Shown here: piece after piece, positions 1 to 8,945 of the stretch
Layout of the letters: every line of letters begins with the position of its first letter
Position numbering within the stretch: position 1 is the stretch's first letter
Source: Flavobacterium sufflavum
GTDB lineage: Bacteria > Bacteroidota > Bacteroidia > Flavobacteriales > Flavobacteriaceae
Direction: 5' to 3'
Assembly (NCBI RefSeq): GCF_004016525.1
Contig: NZ_SACJ01000016.1
Location: 1-64,000, forward strand
DNA: 64,000 nucleotides
Notes under the pieces: model-generated
Databases searched by the model: none
What the model saw: only the letters and a program-made list of their open reading frames with translations
Told to the model about the DNA's origin: nothing
Position numbers and translations under genes: made by a program

Positions 1-2
1 AA

Positions 3-655
3 GCAGGTACAGGTTCGGCTCTATCATGGACTGGTTTAAATGCAGGAACAAACTATAATGTGGTTTCTACAGGTGCTGCTCCAACGAATTGTCCGGGTTC
101 AAGCAATAGTGTGAATATTGTTGAGGTTGCTAATCCAGTTGCTCTTGTATTAACCGGAAGTTCTATTTGTGCTTCTAATCCAGGCACAGGCACAGTTAGT
201 TCTAGTACTTCACAATCAGGAGTAAGCTATCAGTTAAGAATAGGTACGACTAACGTACAAGCACCACAAGCAGGTACAGGTGCTGCTCTTACATGGACAG
301 GTCTAAATGCAGGTGCAGCTTATAATGTGGTTTCTACAGGTGCCGCTCCAACCAACTGTCCAGGTTCAAGTAACAGTGTCAATATAACTGAGATTGCTAA
401 TCCAGTGGCTCTAGTCTTGACAGGAAGTTCAATTTGTGCTTCTGCACAAGGAACAGGAACGGTAAGTTCTAGTACTTCACAATCAGGAGTGAGTTATCAG
501 TTAAGAATAGGTACGACTAATGTTCAGGCTCCAAAAGGAGGTACAGGTTCGGCTCTATCATGGACTGGTCTAAATGCAGGAACAAACTACAATGTTGTTT
601 CTACAGGTGCCGCTCCAACAAACTGTCCGGGTTCAAGCAATAGTGTGGATGTCGC
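3..655 (+). repeat. 267-bp in-frame tandem repeats
   Basis: Copies begin at 60, 327 and 594, exactly 267 bp (89 codons) apart. A partial unit precedes 60 and the last one breaks off near 650. The end of the upstream partial unit (3-59) is almost the same at nucleotide level as 537-593, which suggests recent duplication or gene conversion. This is a coding repeat, not CRISPR. Confidence 0.9.
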
Positions 656-1712
656 TACTGAAGTTTGTGGTGGTCCATTATGTACTTATACTCAAGGTTA
701 TTATGGTAATGATAGAGGTAAATCATGTGCGCCTGATCCTAATAATCCTGGCGAATTTAAGCTATATACCACCCAAGAACTTATAGCAAGAGCTTTAGGA
801 TCTTATCCTGGAATTCCAGGAACAATGGTAATAGGTTCAGGGTTAAATAATGTGAAACTTAGTAACACTCAGGCAGATATATTGGCTATAATAGACAAAT
901 TACCTGGAGGAGGAGGAGGTAGTTATGCATTAACAGGTAGTTACTTTATAAGTGATCCATTTTTCCCAGCCAGCTATTTGACTAAAAAAGGAACTCTTAA
1001 TAATACTTTATTGGCTCAAACGATCACTTTAGGTCTTAATATAGGCATTAATGGAGCTCTTAGTGATTTTGAATTACAAGCTGGTGTGTTAGTTACCGCG
1101 GATGCTGAAGGAGGTTGTGGATCTGATATTGCAAAAACTCGTCAATGTATTTATGATGAATTTGGTAATTTTGTTAAGGTTATTAATGACTACCATTATT
1201 ATGAAATTCCAAGTAATGTGATTACTGAATTAAATGGTAATGCAACTGTGCAAGGATTATTTGCATTGGCAAATAAAGCTTTAGGAGGAGATCTAGTTGG
1301 TGTGCCTCTTGAGACTATAGCAGATGTGGTTGATAAAATCAATAATGCTTTTGATGGTTGTAAAATCTTTATAGGTTATGATGTGCCAAGATGTAACGGG
1401 GATACTTCTTCTATTACTGCTTCTGTGACTACAGCAAAAATAGCTGAAACTGCCGGTTTTATATCTTATCCAGTTCCGATTGATGGTCAATTGTTAGTTC
1501 AATGTACTTTTGGTTATACTTCTGATGTGACAATTGAAGTGTTTGATAGTAAAAATCAATTGGTTTATACTAAAGCACAAGCCAAATGTTCTAATGGTAC
1601 GGTAATTACATTAGACTATAATTTTAATAGCGAACAACAACAGATTTTCTATATAAGATTGACTACTAGTCAAGGATCTACAACTCATGATGTAATATCC
1701 GCGGCTAAATAG
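3..1712 (+). CDS. Repeat-containing secreted surface protein, 3' part (5' end outside window)
   Basis: The frame is open from the first bases of the window, so this is the C-terminal part of a larger protein. The N-terminal ~215 residues are near-identical 89-residue Ig-like repeats, each with two cysteines (motifs TNCPGSS and GSSICAS). A unique cysteine-containing region follows, beginning near CTYTQGYYGN. The last ~80 residues (YPVP near the start, then IEVFDSKNQLVYT, ending in a short beta-rich tail) resemble a type-A T9SS sorting domain, with YPVP in place of the usual YPNP. The inferred role is a cell-surface or secreted adhesin-like protein exported by the type IX system. A strong terminator follows. 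Any ATG/GTG near position 60 is internal, not a start. Confidence 0.8.
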   Translation, partial: AGTGSALSWTGLNAGTNYNVVSTGAAPTNCPGSSNSVNIVEVANPVALVLTGSSICASNPGTGTVSSSTSQSGVSYQLRIGTTNVQAPQAGTGAALTWTGLNAGAAYNVVSTGAAPTNCPGSSNSVNITEIANPVALVLTGSSICASAQGTGTVSSSTSQSGVSYQLRIGTTNVQAPKGGTGSALSWTGLNAGTNYNVVSTGAAPTNCPGSSNSVDVATEVCGGPLCTYTQGYYGNDRGKSCAPDPNNPGEFKLYTTQELIARALGSYPGIPGTMVIGSGLNNVKLSNTQADILAIIDKLPGGGGGSYALTGSYFISDPFFPASYLTKKGTLNNTLLAQTITLGLNIGINGALSDFELQAGVLVTADAEGGCGSDIAKTRQCIYDEFGNFVKVINDYHYYEIPSNVITELNGNATVQGLFALANKALGGDLVGVPLETIADVVDKINNAFDGCKIFIGYDVPRCNGDTSSITASVTTAKIAETAGFISYPVPIDGQLLVQCTFGYTSDVTIEVFDSKNQLVYTKAQAKCSNGTVITLDYNFNSEQQQIFYIRLTTSQGSTTHDVISAAK

Positions 1713-1739
1713 CTTAAATAGTAAATCTAATTTAATGGA

Positions 1740-1768
1740 GCACCCGTTTTATAGCGGGTGCTTTTTTA
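1740..1768 (+). terminator. Rho-independent terminator of the surface protein gene
   Basis: Perfect 7-bp stem GCACCCG/CGGGTGC with an 8-nt loop, followed by six T, 28 nt after the stop codon. Confidence 0.9.
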
Positions 1769-1877
1769 TTGGTAGTAGTTTTATAATTGATGTAAAGTAG
1801 AAATCTTGATTAAAAATAAACTTTGGCACAATTAATGAATAACTGATTTTAAACCTTAACCATTTAAATTTATTACC

Positions 1878-2396
1878 ATGAAAAAAATAATCACACTTTT
1901 CGCATTTGTTAGCTTTTTAGCTATTTCTAGTTGTACTACTGAGGATAACTTTCAAGAAGATAATGATACTATTCCCGAAGCTTTCGAAATAAAGAATGTT
2001 AATTTAGCTAAGGTGGCTAATAATGAGTATAATTTTAAAAGTACTTTTCAGTATGAGATTGGAGGGAATTTATATGATGATGAAACTGTTTTGATTTATC
2101 GATTAACAACTTTGATTAATTCGACTACTCCGGTTTGGCAATTAATTCCAAGAACTATTTATTTTGATAATGGACAGGAATTGGATTATGATTATGATTT
2201 TAGTAAAGTAGATTTTATAATTACTGCCAGAGGAACTTATAATTTGTTAGATACACCCGGATATATCAATAATCAGACTTTTAGAGTAGTAATTGTTCCT
2301 TCGGTTTTAGCAGCTTCTATGGATACCAGTAATTATAATGAAGTAATGAATACTTTGAAAATTAGTGAAAGTCAGGTTCAAAAAGTAAAATTGTAA
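1878..2396 (+). CDS. Small lipoprotein of unknown function
   Basis: 172 residues. The N-terminus has two lysines, a hydrophobic stretch and a lipobox ending AISSC near residue 19, then an acidic linker (TTEDNFQEDND). This predicts a lipoprotein anchored in the cell envelope. The rest is a compact beta-rich domain rich in Asp and Tyr; I do not recognise a named family. It stands alone between two terminators. Confidence 0.75.
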   Translation: MKKIITLFAFVSFLAISSCTTEDNFQEDNDTIPEAFEIKNVNLAKVANNEYNFKSTFQYEIGGNLYDDETVLIYRLTTLINSTTPVWQLIPRTIYFDNGQELDYDYDFSKVDFIITARGTYNLLDTPGYINNQTFRVVIVPSVLAASMDTSNYNEVMNTLKISESQVQKVKL

Positions 2397-2411
2397 GCTT
2401 AATAGAAATAT

Positions 2412-2444
2412 AAAAAAAAGGAAATCTCTTGATTTCCTTTTTTT
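2412..2444. terminator. Bidirectional terminator
   Basis: Hairpin with arms GGAAATC/GATTTCC and a 4-nt TCTT loop, flanked by an A run and a T run. It can serve the lipoprotein gene on + and the TerC gene on -. Confidence 0.85.
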
Positions 2445-2448
2445 GTTT

Positions 2449-3399
2449 TTATGCTTTTTGGCTTCGTTTTTCCTTTTGTATTGAAGCAATAATTCCTGAT
2501 AATAGAGCAACTGCAATAAATGATAAGGAAGCCCATTCCGGCAGATTGATAAAATCGTGTAACAACATTTTTAGTCCTACAAAGCTTAATATGGCAATCA
2601 GGCTGTACTCCAGATAACTGAATTTTTCGAGCATATTGGCTAAAAAGAAATACATAGAACGTAATCCTAAGATGGCAAAAATATTCGAACTAAATACAAG
2701 AAAAGGATCTGAAGTTATCGCTAAAATAGCCGGTACACTATCTAGTGCAAAAATGACATCCATTACTTCAATAAGAATTAAGGTAACAAATAAAGGAGTG
2801 GCGGTATTGATGTTTTTAATTTTTATAAAAAAATGCTCACCGTCAATTTTTGTTGTAATAGGTGTTAGTTTTCTTAAGAATTTGTATATCATTGAATTAT
2901 GAGGGTCGTATTCGTGATCCTCTTTTGTAAAGAACATTTTGATGGCTGTGTAAATTAAAAACGCACCAAATAAATAAGCTGTCCAAGCGAATTTGTTGAT
3001 GATCAAGACGCCAAAATAGATCATAAGACCTCTGAAAATAATAGCACCAATGATTCCCCAAAATAATACGCGGTGTTGGTATTTTTTAGGAATTCTGAAA
3101 GAAGAAAAGATAATCGCAATTACAAAAATGTTATCGATACTAAGGGAGAGTTCGATTAGATAACCCGTAATGAATTTCATTGAAGCTACCAGAGGTTTTA
3201 ATTTGTCTGGATTTTCGACATAATTATTTTGGTATAGCCAATAGACTACTGCCGAAAACAGGAAAGATAATGAAACCCAAATTCCAGTCCATTTCCCGGC
3301 TTCTTTTGAGCTGATTTCATGTGGGGTTTTGTTGAGAATTCCTAAGTCTAAAGCCAGAAATAATAAAATAGCACTTATAAAGCAAATCCAAACTATCAT
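2449..3399 (-). CDS. TerC/Alx family integral membrane protein
   Basis: 316 residues with about eight or nine hydrophobic segments. The family hallmark is in TM3 (GYLIELSLSIDNIFV, around residues 79-93), with a second acidic intramembrane motif (LIEVMDVIFALDSVPA) in the second half. TerC/Alx proteins are thought to export metals, especially Mn2+, and some help metalation of exported enzymes; which applies here cannot be told. The usual length is ~310-340. It is a single gene with its own promoter box and shares a bidirectional terminator with the + strand gene downstream. Confidence 0.9.
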   Translation of the reverse strand: MIVWICFISAILLFLALDLGILNKTPHEISSKEAGKWTGIWVSLSFLFSAVVYWLYQNNYVENPDKLKPLVASMKFITGYLIELSLSIDNIFVIAIIFSSFRIPKKYQHRVLFWGIIGAIIFRGLMIYFGVLIINKFAWTAYLFGAFLIYTAIKMFFTKEDHEYDPHNSMIYKFLRKLTPITTKIDGEHFFIKIKNINTATPLFVTLILIEVMDVIFALDSVPAILAITSDPFLVFSSNIFAILGLRSMYFFLANMLEKFSYLEYSLIAILSFVGLKMLLHDFINLPEWASLSFIAVALLSGIIASIQKEKRSQKA

Positions 3400-3420
3400 G
3401 GTGTCAGTTTTGTGTTTTTA

Positions 3421-3428
3421 CAAAGATA
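3421..3428 (-). promoter_or_regulatory. -7 promoter box of the TerC gene
   Basis: On the minus strand this reads TATCTTTG, an exact match to the Bacteroidota -7 consensus TAnnTTTG. It lies 21 nt upstream of the ATG, giving a leader of about 17 nt. I see no clear -33 TTG. Confidence 0.65.
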
Positions 3429-3473
3429 CTTTTTTGTGTTTTACTTTTAATAAAGGAATTTGACTTATGACAT

Positions 3474-3505
3474 AAAAAAAAGTGCTTTCATTTCTGAAAG
3501 CACTT
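3474..3505 (-). terminator. Terminator of the type II glutamine synthetase gene
   Basis: Read on the minus strand: stem AGTGCTTTCA/TGAAAGCACT with a 4-nt loop, followed by eight T. It lies ~20 nt after the stop codon of the GSII gene. Confidence 0.9.
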
Positions 3506-3525
3506 TTGAATTGTATAAAAAGGAA

Positions 3526-4539
3526 TTACAATGCAGATTTAACTGTTTTGATAATTCTTGCAGCGATTTTGTATGGGTCACCGTTTGAAGCTGGTCTTCT
3601 GTCTTCTAACCATCCTTTCCATCCTTTTTGAACAGTCATTAAAGGAATACGGATAGAACATCCTCTGTCAGATACTCCGTAAGAGAAGTCATTGATAGAA
3701 GCAGTTTCATGTTTACCAGTTAAACGTTGCTCGTTGTAAGCTCCGTAAACAGCAATGTGCTCTTTAGTTACAGGACGGAAAGCCTCACAGATTCTTTCGT
3801 AAATTTCCTGAGAACCACATGTTCTTAATACTTCGTTAGAGAAGTTAGCGTGCATACCTGAACCATTCCAGTCAGTATCACCTAGTGGTTTTGGGTGGTA
3901 TTCAATATAGTAACCATATTTCTCAGTCAAACGGTCTAATAAGTAACGAGCAACCCAGATTTCGTCTCCAGCTTTTTTAGCTCCTTTAGCGAATAATTGG
4001 AATTCCCATTGTCCACAAGCAACCTCTTGGTTGATTCCTTCAAAGTTGATTCCTGCAGCGATACATAAATCAGCGTGCTCTTCAACTAAATTTCTTCCGT
4101 GTGTGTTTTTTCCACCTACTGAACAGTAGTACATCCCTTGTGGTGCAGGGTATCCTCCTACAGGGAAACCTAATGGTAATAAAGTTTTAGTATCCATGAT
4201 GAAATACTCTTGTTCGAAACCAAACCAGAAATCTCCATCATCGTCGATAGTAGCTCTTCCGTTTGATGAGTGAGGAGTACCGTCAGCATTCATAACTTCA
4301 GTCATTACTAACCATCCGTTGATACGAGTTGGATCTGGATAGATAGCAACTGGTACTAATAAACAATCAGAAGATCCACCTTCAGCTTGTCTTGTAGATG
4401 AACCATCAAAAGACCAGTTTCCGATTTCTTCTAAAGTTCCTTTAAAATTTTCGTGCTCTTCAACTTTAGTTTTACTTCTAAGATTTTGAGTTGGTTCGTA
4501 TCCATCTAACCAAAGGTACTCTAACTTTATTTTTGCCAT
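3526..4539 (-). CDS. glnII: Glutamine synthetase type II (GSII)
   Basis: Converts glutamate, ammonia and ATP to glutamine. 337 residues, the short eukaryote-like GSII form, clearly different from the ~470-residue GSI. Visible motifs are the beta-grasp signature WSFDGSSTRQAEGG (about residues 43-56), the metal/glutamate-binding FGFEQEYF (~106-113), NGSGMHANFS and DRGCSIRIP. The start is well placed: a TAnnTTTG promoter box lies ~39 nt upstream and a terminator follows. It is divergent from the GSIII gene across a ~275-bp shared upstream region, so the two ammonia-assimilation enzymes may be co-regulated by nitrogen status (inferred). Confidence 0.95.
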   Translation of the reverse strand: MAKIKLEYLWLDGYEPTQNLRSKTKVEEHENFKGTLEEIGNWSFDGSSTRQAEGGSSDCLLVPVAIYPDPTRINGWLVMTEVMNADGTPHSSNGRATIDDDGDFWFGFEQEYFIMDTKTLLPLGFPVGGYPAPQGMYYCSVGGKNTHGRNLVEEHADLCIAAGINFEGINQEVACGQWEFQLFAKGAKKAGDEIWVARYLLDRLTEKYGYYIEYHPKPLGDTDWNGSGMHANFSNEVLRTCGSQEIYERICEAFRPVTKEHIAVYGAYNEQRLTGKHETASINDFSYGVSDRGCSIRIPLMTVQKGWKGWLEDRRPASNGDPYKIAARIIKTVKSAL

Positions 4540-4577
4540 AATAATATAAATTAATTTTCTTGATTTAAATTGAGTTG

Positions 4578-4585
4578 CAAATATA
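4578..4585 (-). promoter_or_regulatory. -7 promoter box of the GSII gene
   Basis: Minus strand TATATTTG, matching TAnnTTTG, ~39 nt upstream of the GSII ATG. Confidence 0.65.
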
Positions 4586-4754
4586 GAATATTTTTTTTAG
4601 TGCTGAAAACCTTGGGGTGTCTTTTGTTTGAATGGATGTTATTTTTCACATTACTATATTTTGGTAGGGGGTATATTTAAAAAATAGCAATTTTGGAGCT
4701 AAATAAAATATAATTTGATAATGGCTTAGCGGGCTATTTTAGTGTAAGATTCTT

Positions 4755-4762
4755 TATCTTTG
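4755..4762 (+). promoter_or_regulatory. -7 promoter box of the GSIII gene
   Basis: TATCTTTG, an exact TAnnTTTG match, 53 nt upstream of the ATG at 4815. The ~170 bp between this box and the divergent GSII box is the shared control region; it is AT-rich and shows no clear operator palindrome. Confidence 0.65.
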
Positions 4763-4814
4763 TGTTTTTAAATTATAAACATTGATTATTAACAGTTTAA
4801 AAAATACCTTAATA

Positions 4815-7004
4815 ATGTCAACAATACGTTTTCAGGCGCTAAGAGAGGCTTCAAATAGAAAAGCAATTCATTTTGAAGAGGCAAATAGAAAATCAACCAT
4901 TTTTGGTTCGAATGTGTTTAATGAAAAAGCAATGAAGCAATATTTGACTTCAGATGCTTATAAAGCTGTGCAGGGAGCAATCCAACACGGTACTAAAATA
5001 GATAGAAAACTGGCTGATTATATTGCCATGGGTATGAAAGAGTGGGCTTTAACTAAGGGAGTTACACATTATACGCATTGGTTTCAACCACTTACAGGAA
5101 CTACTGCTGAAAAGCATGACGCTTTTTTTGAAACTTCTTATGATGGAAGTGATCCGGTAGAGAAATTTGGAGGTGCCCAGTTAGTGCAACAAGAACCAGA
5201 TGCGTCCAGTTTTCCTAACGGAGGTATTAGAAATACTTTTGAAGCCAGAGGCTATACAGCCTGGGATCCAACTTCACCGGCTTTTATTTACGGTACTACT
5301 TTGTGTATTCCTACTGTTTTTATTTCTTATACAGGAGAAGCTCTAGATAATAAAATTCCTTTGTTAAGAGCTTTGGCTGTTATGGATGAAGCGGCTACTG
5401 AGGTTTGTCGTTATTTTGATAAAAATGTAAAAAAAGTTACAGCAACCTTAGGTTGGGAACAAGAATATTTTTTGGTAGATAAGGCTTTGGCTCATTCCCG
5501 TCCTGATTTGATGATGACAGGAAGAACTTTGCTAGGACACACTTCTGCAAAGGGGCAACAATTAGATGATCATTATTTTGGTTCTATTCCTACTCGTGCG
5601 TTGACTTATATGCGTGATTTGGAACAAGAATGTATGTTGCTTGGAATTCCGGTTAAAACCCGTCATAATGAGGTGGCGCCTAATCAATTTGAATTGGCAC
5701 CGATTTTTGAAGAAACTAATTTAGCAGTGGATCATAACTGTCTTCTGATGGATATTATGCAAAAAGTCGCCGAACGTCATGACTTTAAAGTGTTGCTACA
5801 TGAAAAACCTTTTAAAGGAGTGAATGGTTCCGGGAAGCACAATAACTGGTCATTGGCAACTGATACCGGAGTGAATCTTTTGAGTCCAAGTAAAACGCCA
5901 ATGAGTAATTTGCAGTTCCTGACTTTCTTTATCAATACCATCAAAGCGGTAAATGATTACGAAGAATTGTTGCGTGCTTCAATTGCAACGGCTAGTAATG
6001 ACCATCGTTTAGGAGCAAATGAAGCGCCACCGGCAATTATTTCTGTATTTATTGGAGAACAATTAACGAAGGTTTTGGCCGAATTAGAAAGTGTAACCAC
6101 AGGTAAATTATCGCCAGAAGAAAAAACCGATTTGAAATTAAATGTAGTTGGGAAAATTCCAGAGGTAATTTTAGATAATACCGATAGAAACAGAACTTCT
6201 CCATTTGCGTTTACAGGAAATAAATTTGAGTTCAGAGCAGTAGGTTCTTCGGCAAACTGCTCGAATGCGATGACAACTTTAAATACTATTGTTGCTAAGC
6301 AATTAAGAGATTTTAAAGTAGAAGTGGATGCTTTGATTGATTCAAAAGCAATGAAAAAAGACGATGCAATTTTTAATGTCTTGAGAGAATATATCAAGGT
6401 TTCTAAAGATATTCTTTTTGAAGGTGACGGTTATAGCGAAGCTTGGGAAAAAGAAGCTAAGAAAAGAGGATTGAGTAATTTTAAAACAACACCTGAAGCC
6501 CTAAAAGCGAGAGCATCAAAACAAGCGCTTGATTTGTTTTCTGAATTAGGAATTATGAATCATGTGGAAGTAGAAGCACGCTACGAAATTGAATTGGAGG
6601 AGTACACTAAGAAAATCCAAATTGAAAGCAGGGTTTTAGGAGATATTTCGAAAAATCATGTTATCCCAACAGCCATTCGTTATCAAAACACTTTGATTGA
6701 AAATGTAAAAGGTTTGAAAGATATTTTTGGAAAAGAATTTGAATCGATTGCTAAAGAGCAAATTGGTTTGATAAAAGAAATTTCTACTCATATCGAAGGT
6801 ATTAATGCAAAAGTAGAGGAGATGCGTAACGAAAGAAAAAATGCGAATGCTCTTGATAACGCTCAAAAAACAGCAGAAGCTTATTGTAATAAAGTAAAAC
6901 CTTATTTTGAAATCATTAGAAATCACTGTGATAAATTAGAGTTGTTAGTTGATAATGAATTATGGACACTAACTAAATACAGAGAATTATTGTTTACTAA
7001 GTAA
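4815..7004 (+). CDS. glnN: Glutamine synthetase type III (GSIII)
   Basis: A large 729-residue glutamine synthetase of the GSIII class, which forms a double hexameric ring. Visible signatures are GWEQEYFLVD (metal and glutamate site), the NGSGKHNNWS motif typical of GSIII, NEVAPNQFELAP and NDHRLGANEAPP. A long helical C-terminal part (~residues 560-729) is also typical of the class. I start at ATG 4815 (MSTIRFQALREAS) and not at the in-frame TTG at 4782, because it gives the usual family start and length. It is divergent from the GSII gene and is followed by its own terminator. Confidence 0.95.
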   Translation: MSTIRFQALREASNRKAIHFEEANRKSTIFGSNVFNEKAMKQYLTSDAYKAVQGAIQHGTKIDRKLADYIAMGMKEWALTKGVTHYTHWFQPLTGTTAEKHDAFFETSYDGSDPVEKFGGAQLVQQEPDASSFPNGGIRNTFEARGYTAWDPTSPAFIYGTTLCIPTVFISYTGEALDNKIPLLRALAVMDEAATEVCRYFDKNVKKVTATLGWEQEYFLVDKALAHSRPDLMMTGRTLLGHTSAKGQQLDDHYFGSIPTRALTYMRDLEQECMLLGIPVKTRHNEVAPNQFELAPIFEETNLAVDHNCLLMDIMQKVAERHDFKVLLHEKPFKGVNGSGKHNNWSLATDTGVNLLSPSKTPMSNLQFLTFFINTIKAVNDYEELLRASIATASNDHRLGANEAPPAIISVFIGEQLTKVLAELESVTTGKLSPEEKTDLKLNVVGKIPEVILDNTDRNRTSPFAFTGNKFEFRAVGSSANCSNAMTTLNTIVAKQLRDFKVEVDALIDSKAMKKDDAIFNVLREYIKVSKDILFEGDGYSEAWEKEAKKRGLSNFKTTPEALKARASKQALDLFSELGIMNHVEVEARYEIELEEYTKKIQIESRVLGDISKNHVIPTAIRYQNTLIENVKGLKDIFGKEFESIAKEQIGLIKEISTHIEGINAKVEEMRNERKNANALDNAQKTAEAYCNKVKPYFEIIRNHCDKLELLVDNELWTLTKYRELLFTK

Positions 7005-7025
7005 TTAAGATATAGTTTATTGTAG

Positions 7026-7056
7026 AAAATGCCTATTCGTTTTGGATAGGCATTTT
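7026..7056 (+). terminator. Terminator of glnN
   Basis: 11-bp perfect stem AAAATGCCTAT/ATAGGCATTTT with a 9-nt loop and a T run, 22 nt after the stop. Confidence 0.9.
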
Positions 7057-7114
7057 TTAATTTGTTGTTAAGGATTTGTTTTTTTTGTGAAACTGATTTC
7101 ATTGATAATGTGAT

Positions 7115-7387
7115 TCATTCAGAAGTCGTTGGGTCAATAATTGTGGATACTTTGCTTACCGAATTCGCCGGAAATCCGCCTAGTTTGGCATGCTCGCGAA
7201 CCATTTCTTCATTCTTGGCAATGTAAACACAATAGATTTTGTCTGTTGTTACAAAACTGTTTACCCATTGGATTTCAGGTCCCATTTTGTTCAATACCTC
7301 GCAGGAAGTTTGTGAAATACCTTTGAGCTGTTCTGCGTTAAGGTTGCCTGCGCCAGGTAAGTCTCTTTCAATTACATATTTTGGCAT
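7115..7387 (-). CDS. DUF4242 (SCO4226-like) small protein
   Basis: 90 residues. The sequence follows the DUF4242 pattern: YVIERDLPGAG at the N-terminus, GPEIQWVNSFVTTDKIYCVY in the middle, and REHAKLGGFPA then IIDPTT at the end. The family has a ferredoxin-like fold; one actinobacterial member, SCO4226, binds nickel. No signal peptide, so cytosolic. It is a single gene converging on glnN. The exact function is not known. Confidence 0.85.
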   Translation of the reverse strand: MPKYVIERDLPGAGNLNAEQLKGISQTSCEVLNKMGPEIQWVNSFVTTDKIYCVYIAKNEEMVREHAKLGGFPANSVSKVSTIIDPTTSE

Positions 7388-7617
7388 CTTTTAAAAATTT
7401 AGTTTCCTACTCTTTTGGCTTTTCGGAATAGCCCCGTTTTTTATCGTGGTCGCTGGTTTCCACTTTATTGTGTTTTGAAATCTGATTTTTTTATATATCG
7501 AATTGGTTTTTAGTATTCTATATTAAATTTAGTGAAATAAAATGGGATTCTGAATAATGATTGCAGATTTTAGAAAACGCATAGAAGAATGGGACGGGAT
7601 AAACCCAAAAAAATAAT

Positions 7618-7625
7618 TATCTTTG
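7618..7625 (+). promoter_or_regulatory. -7 promoter box of purM; decides the start codon
   Basis: TATCTTTG matches TAnnTTTG. It lies inside the longest purM open frame (which extends back to an ATG at 7589) and upstream of the ATG at 7670. The transcript would begin near 7630, so only 7670 can be the start. The rest of the 7388-7617 gap is AT-rich with no other recognisable element. Confidence 0.7.
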
Positions 7626-7669
7626 CCGCAAAACCAAGTTGCTCCATTGCAACTACACAATTACAATTC

Positions 7670-8848
7670 ATGAGTTCAGATACTTCAAAAAGATATGCGC
7701 AACGTGGTGTTTCGGCATCCAAAGAAGATGTACATAATGCTATAAAAAATATAGATAAAGGATTGTTTCCTCAGGCATTTTGTAAAATTGTCCCTGATTA
7801 TCTAACCCAAGACGATGATTATTGTCTTATTATGCACGCCGATGGAGCGGGAACTAAATCCTCATTGGCTTACATGTATTGGAAAGAAACAGGGGATATT
7901 TCGGTTTGGAAAGGAATTGCCCAGGATGCATTAATCATGAATATTGACGATTTATTATGTGTAGGAGCAACGGATAATATTTTACTTTCTTCAACAATTG
8001 GAAGAAATAAAAACCTAATTCCTGCCGAAGTAATTTCGGCAATTATCAACGGAACTGAAGAATTAATTCAAGAGTTGGCTTCTTTTGGAGTGAGTATTCA
8101 TTCTACTGGTGGAGAAACTGCCGATGTAGGTGATATCGTTCGAACAATTATTGTTGATTCTACTGTTACGGCTCGAATGAAACGTTCTAAGGTAATTGAT
8201 AATGCAAATATTAAAGCAGGTGATGTAATCGTTGGATTGGAATCTTTCGGTCAGGCTTCTTATGAAAAAAGCTATAATGGCGGAATGGGAAGTAACGGAT
8301 TAACATCGGCTCGTCATGATGTTTTTGGGAAATATTTGGCAACAAAATATCCTGAAAGTTACGATGCTGCAGTTCCTGAAGAATTAATTTATTCAGGTCA
8401 GGTACAATTGACCGATGCGGTGGAGAATTCTCCAATTGATGCCGGACAATTAGTGCTTTCGCCAACACGTACTTATGCACCAATTATCAAGAAAATTTTA
8501 GATCAATATTCTTCGAATGAAATTCACGGAATGGTGCACTGTAGTGGTGGAGCGCAAACTAAGATTTTACATTTTGTAGATAATTTACATATTATAAAAG
8601 ACAATTTATTTGCAGTTCCTCCATTGTTCAAATTAATTCAGGAACAATCAAAAACGGATTGGAAAGAAATGTATCAGGTTTTCAACTGTGGACATCGTAT
8701 GGAAATTTATGTTCCTGAAGCCGTTGCACAGGATATTATTGCTATTTCAAAATCGTTCAATGTTAATGCGCAAATTGTAGGTCGTGTTGAAGCTGCTGAT
8801 ACTAAGAAATTGACTATTTCCAGCGAATACGGTACTTTCGAATATTAA
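7670..8848 (+). CDS. purM: Phosphoribosylformylglycinamidine cyclo-ligase (AIR synthetase)
   Basis: Cytosolic purine biosynthesis enzyme: FGAM + ATP to aminoimidazole ribonucleotide. 392 residues from ATG 7670 (MSSDTSKRYAQRG). Features are the N-terminal SxKRYAxRGV start of the PurM family, the ATP-binding HADGAGTKSSLAYMY, STGGETADVGD in the first domain, and the C-terminal VFNCGHRMEIYV. It is slightly longer than proteobacterial PurM (~345) but normal for Bacteroidota. The upstream extension (to 7589) is excluded by the promoter box. The gene is followed by an intergenic repeat and a hypothetical gene. Confidence 0.95.
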   Translation: MSSDTSKRYAQRGVSASKEDVHNAIKNIDKGLFPQAFCKIVPDYLTQDDDYCLIMHADGAGTKSSLAYMYWKETGDISVWKGIAQDALIMNIDDLLCVGATDNILLSSTIGRNKNLIPAEVISAIINGTEELIQELASFGVSIHSTGGETADVGDIVRTIIVDSTVTARMKRSKVIDNANIKAGDVIVGLESFGQASYEKSYNGGMGSNGLTSARHDVFGKYLATKYPESYDAAVPEELIYSGQVQLTDAVENSPIDAGQLVLSPTRTYAPIIKKILDQYSSNEIHGMVHCSGGAQTKILHFVDNLHIIKDNLFAVPPLFKLIQEQSKTDWKEMYQVFNCGHRMEIYVPEAVAQDIIAISKSFNVNAQIVGRVEAADTKKLTISSEYGTFEY

Positions 8849-8857
8849 TATAGGCTA

Positions 8858-8935
8858 GAAGCTAATCCCGCTATCGCTATATCTTTATCTTTTTAAAGAA
8901 AAAATATAAAGGATGTCGCTACTATCGGGGCTAAA
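8858..8935. repeat. Intergenic imperfect palindrome, family A copy 1
   Basis: An imperfect inverted repeat centred near 8895. Read on the minus strand it starts TAGCCCCGATAGTAGCGAC, continues ATCCTTTAT, and ends with GATATAGCGATAGCGGGA. A second diverged copy is at 60391-60455. It looks like a REP-like dispersed element of the type scattered through Flavobacterium genomes. Its right end contains an ATG (8913) that fakes an upstream start for the next gene. Confidence 0.6.
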
Positions 8936-8945
8936 AAATAAAAAG

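Noticed and set aside
60..655. Possible CRISPR or satellite array
   Set aside because: The repeats are 267 bp, adjoin without spacers and stay in frame in a protein-coding gene.
1293..1490. ORF on the minus strand under the surface protein gene
   Set aside because: Opposite-strand shadow with no recognisable motif; no promoter.
8913..8945. Upstream in-frame ATG of the hypothetical gene that follows purM
   Set aside because: It lies in the right arm of the intergenic repeat and adds repeat-derived residues; ATG 8946 gives a clean family-like start.
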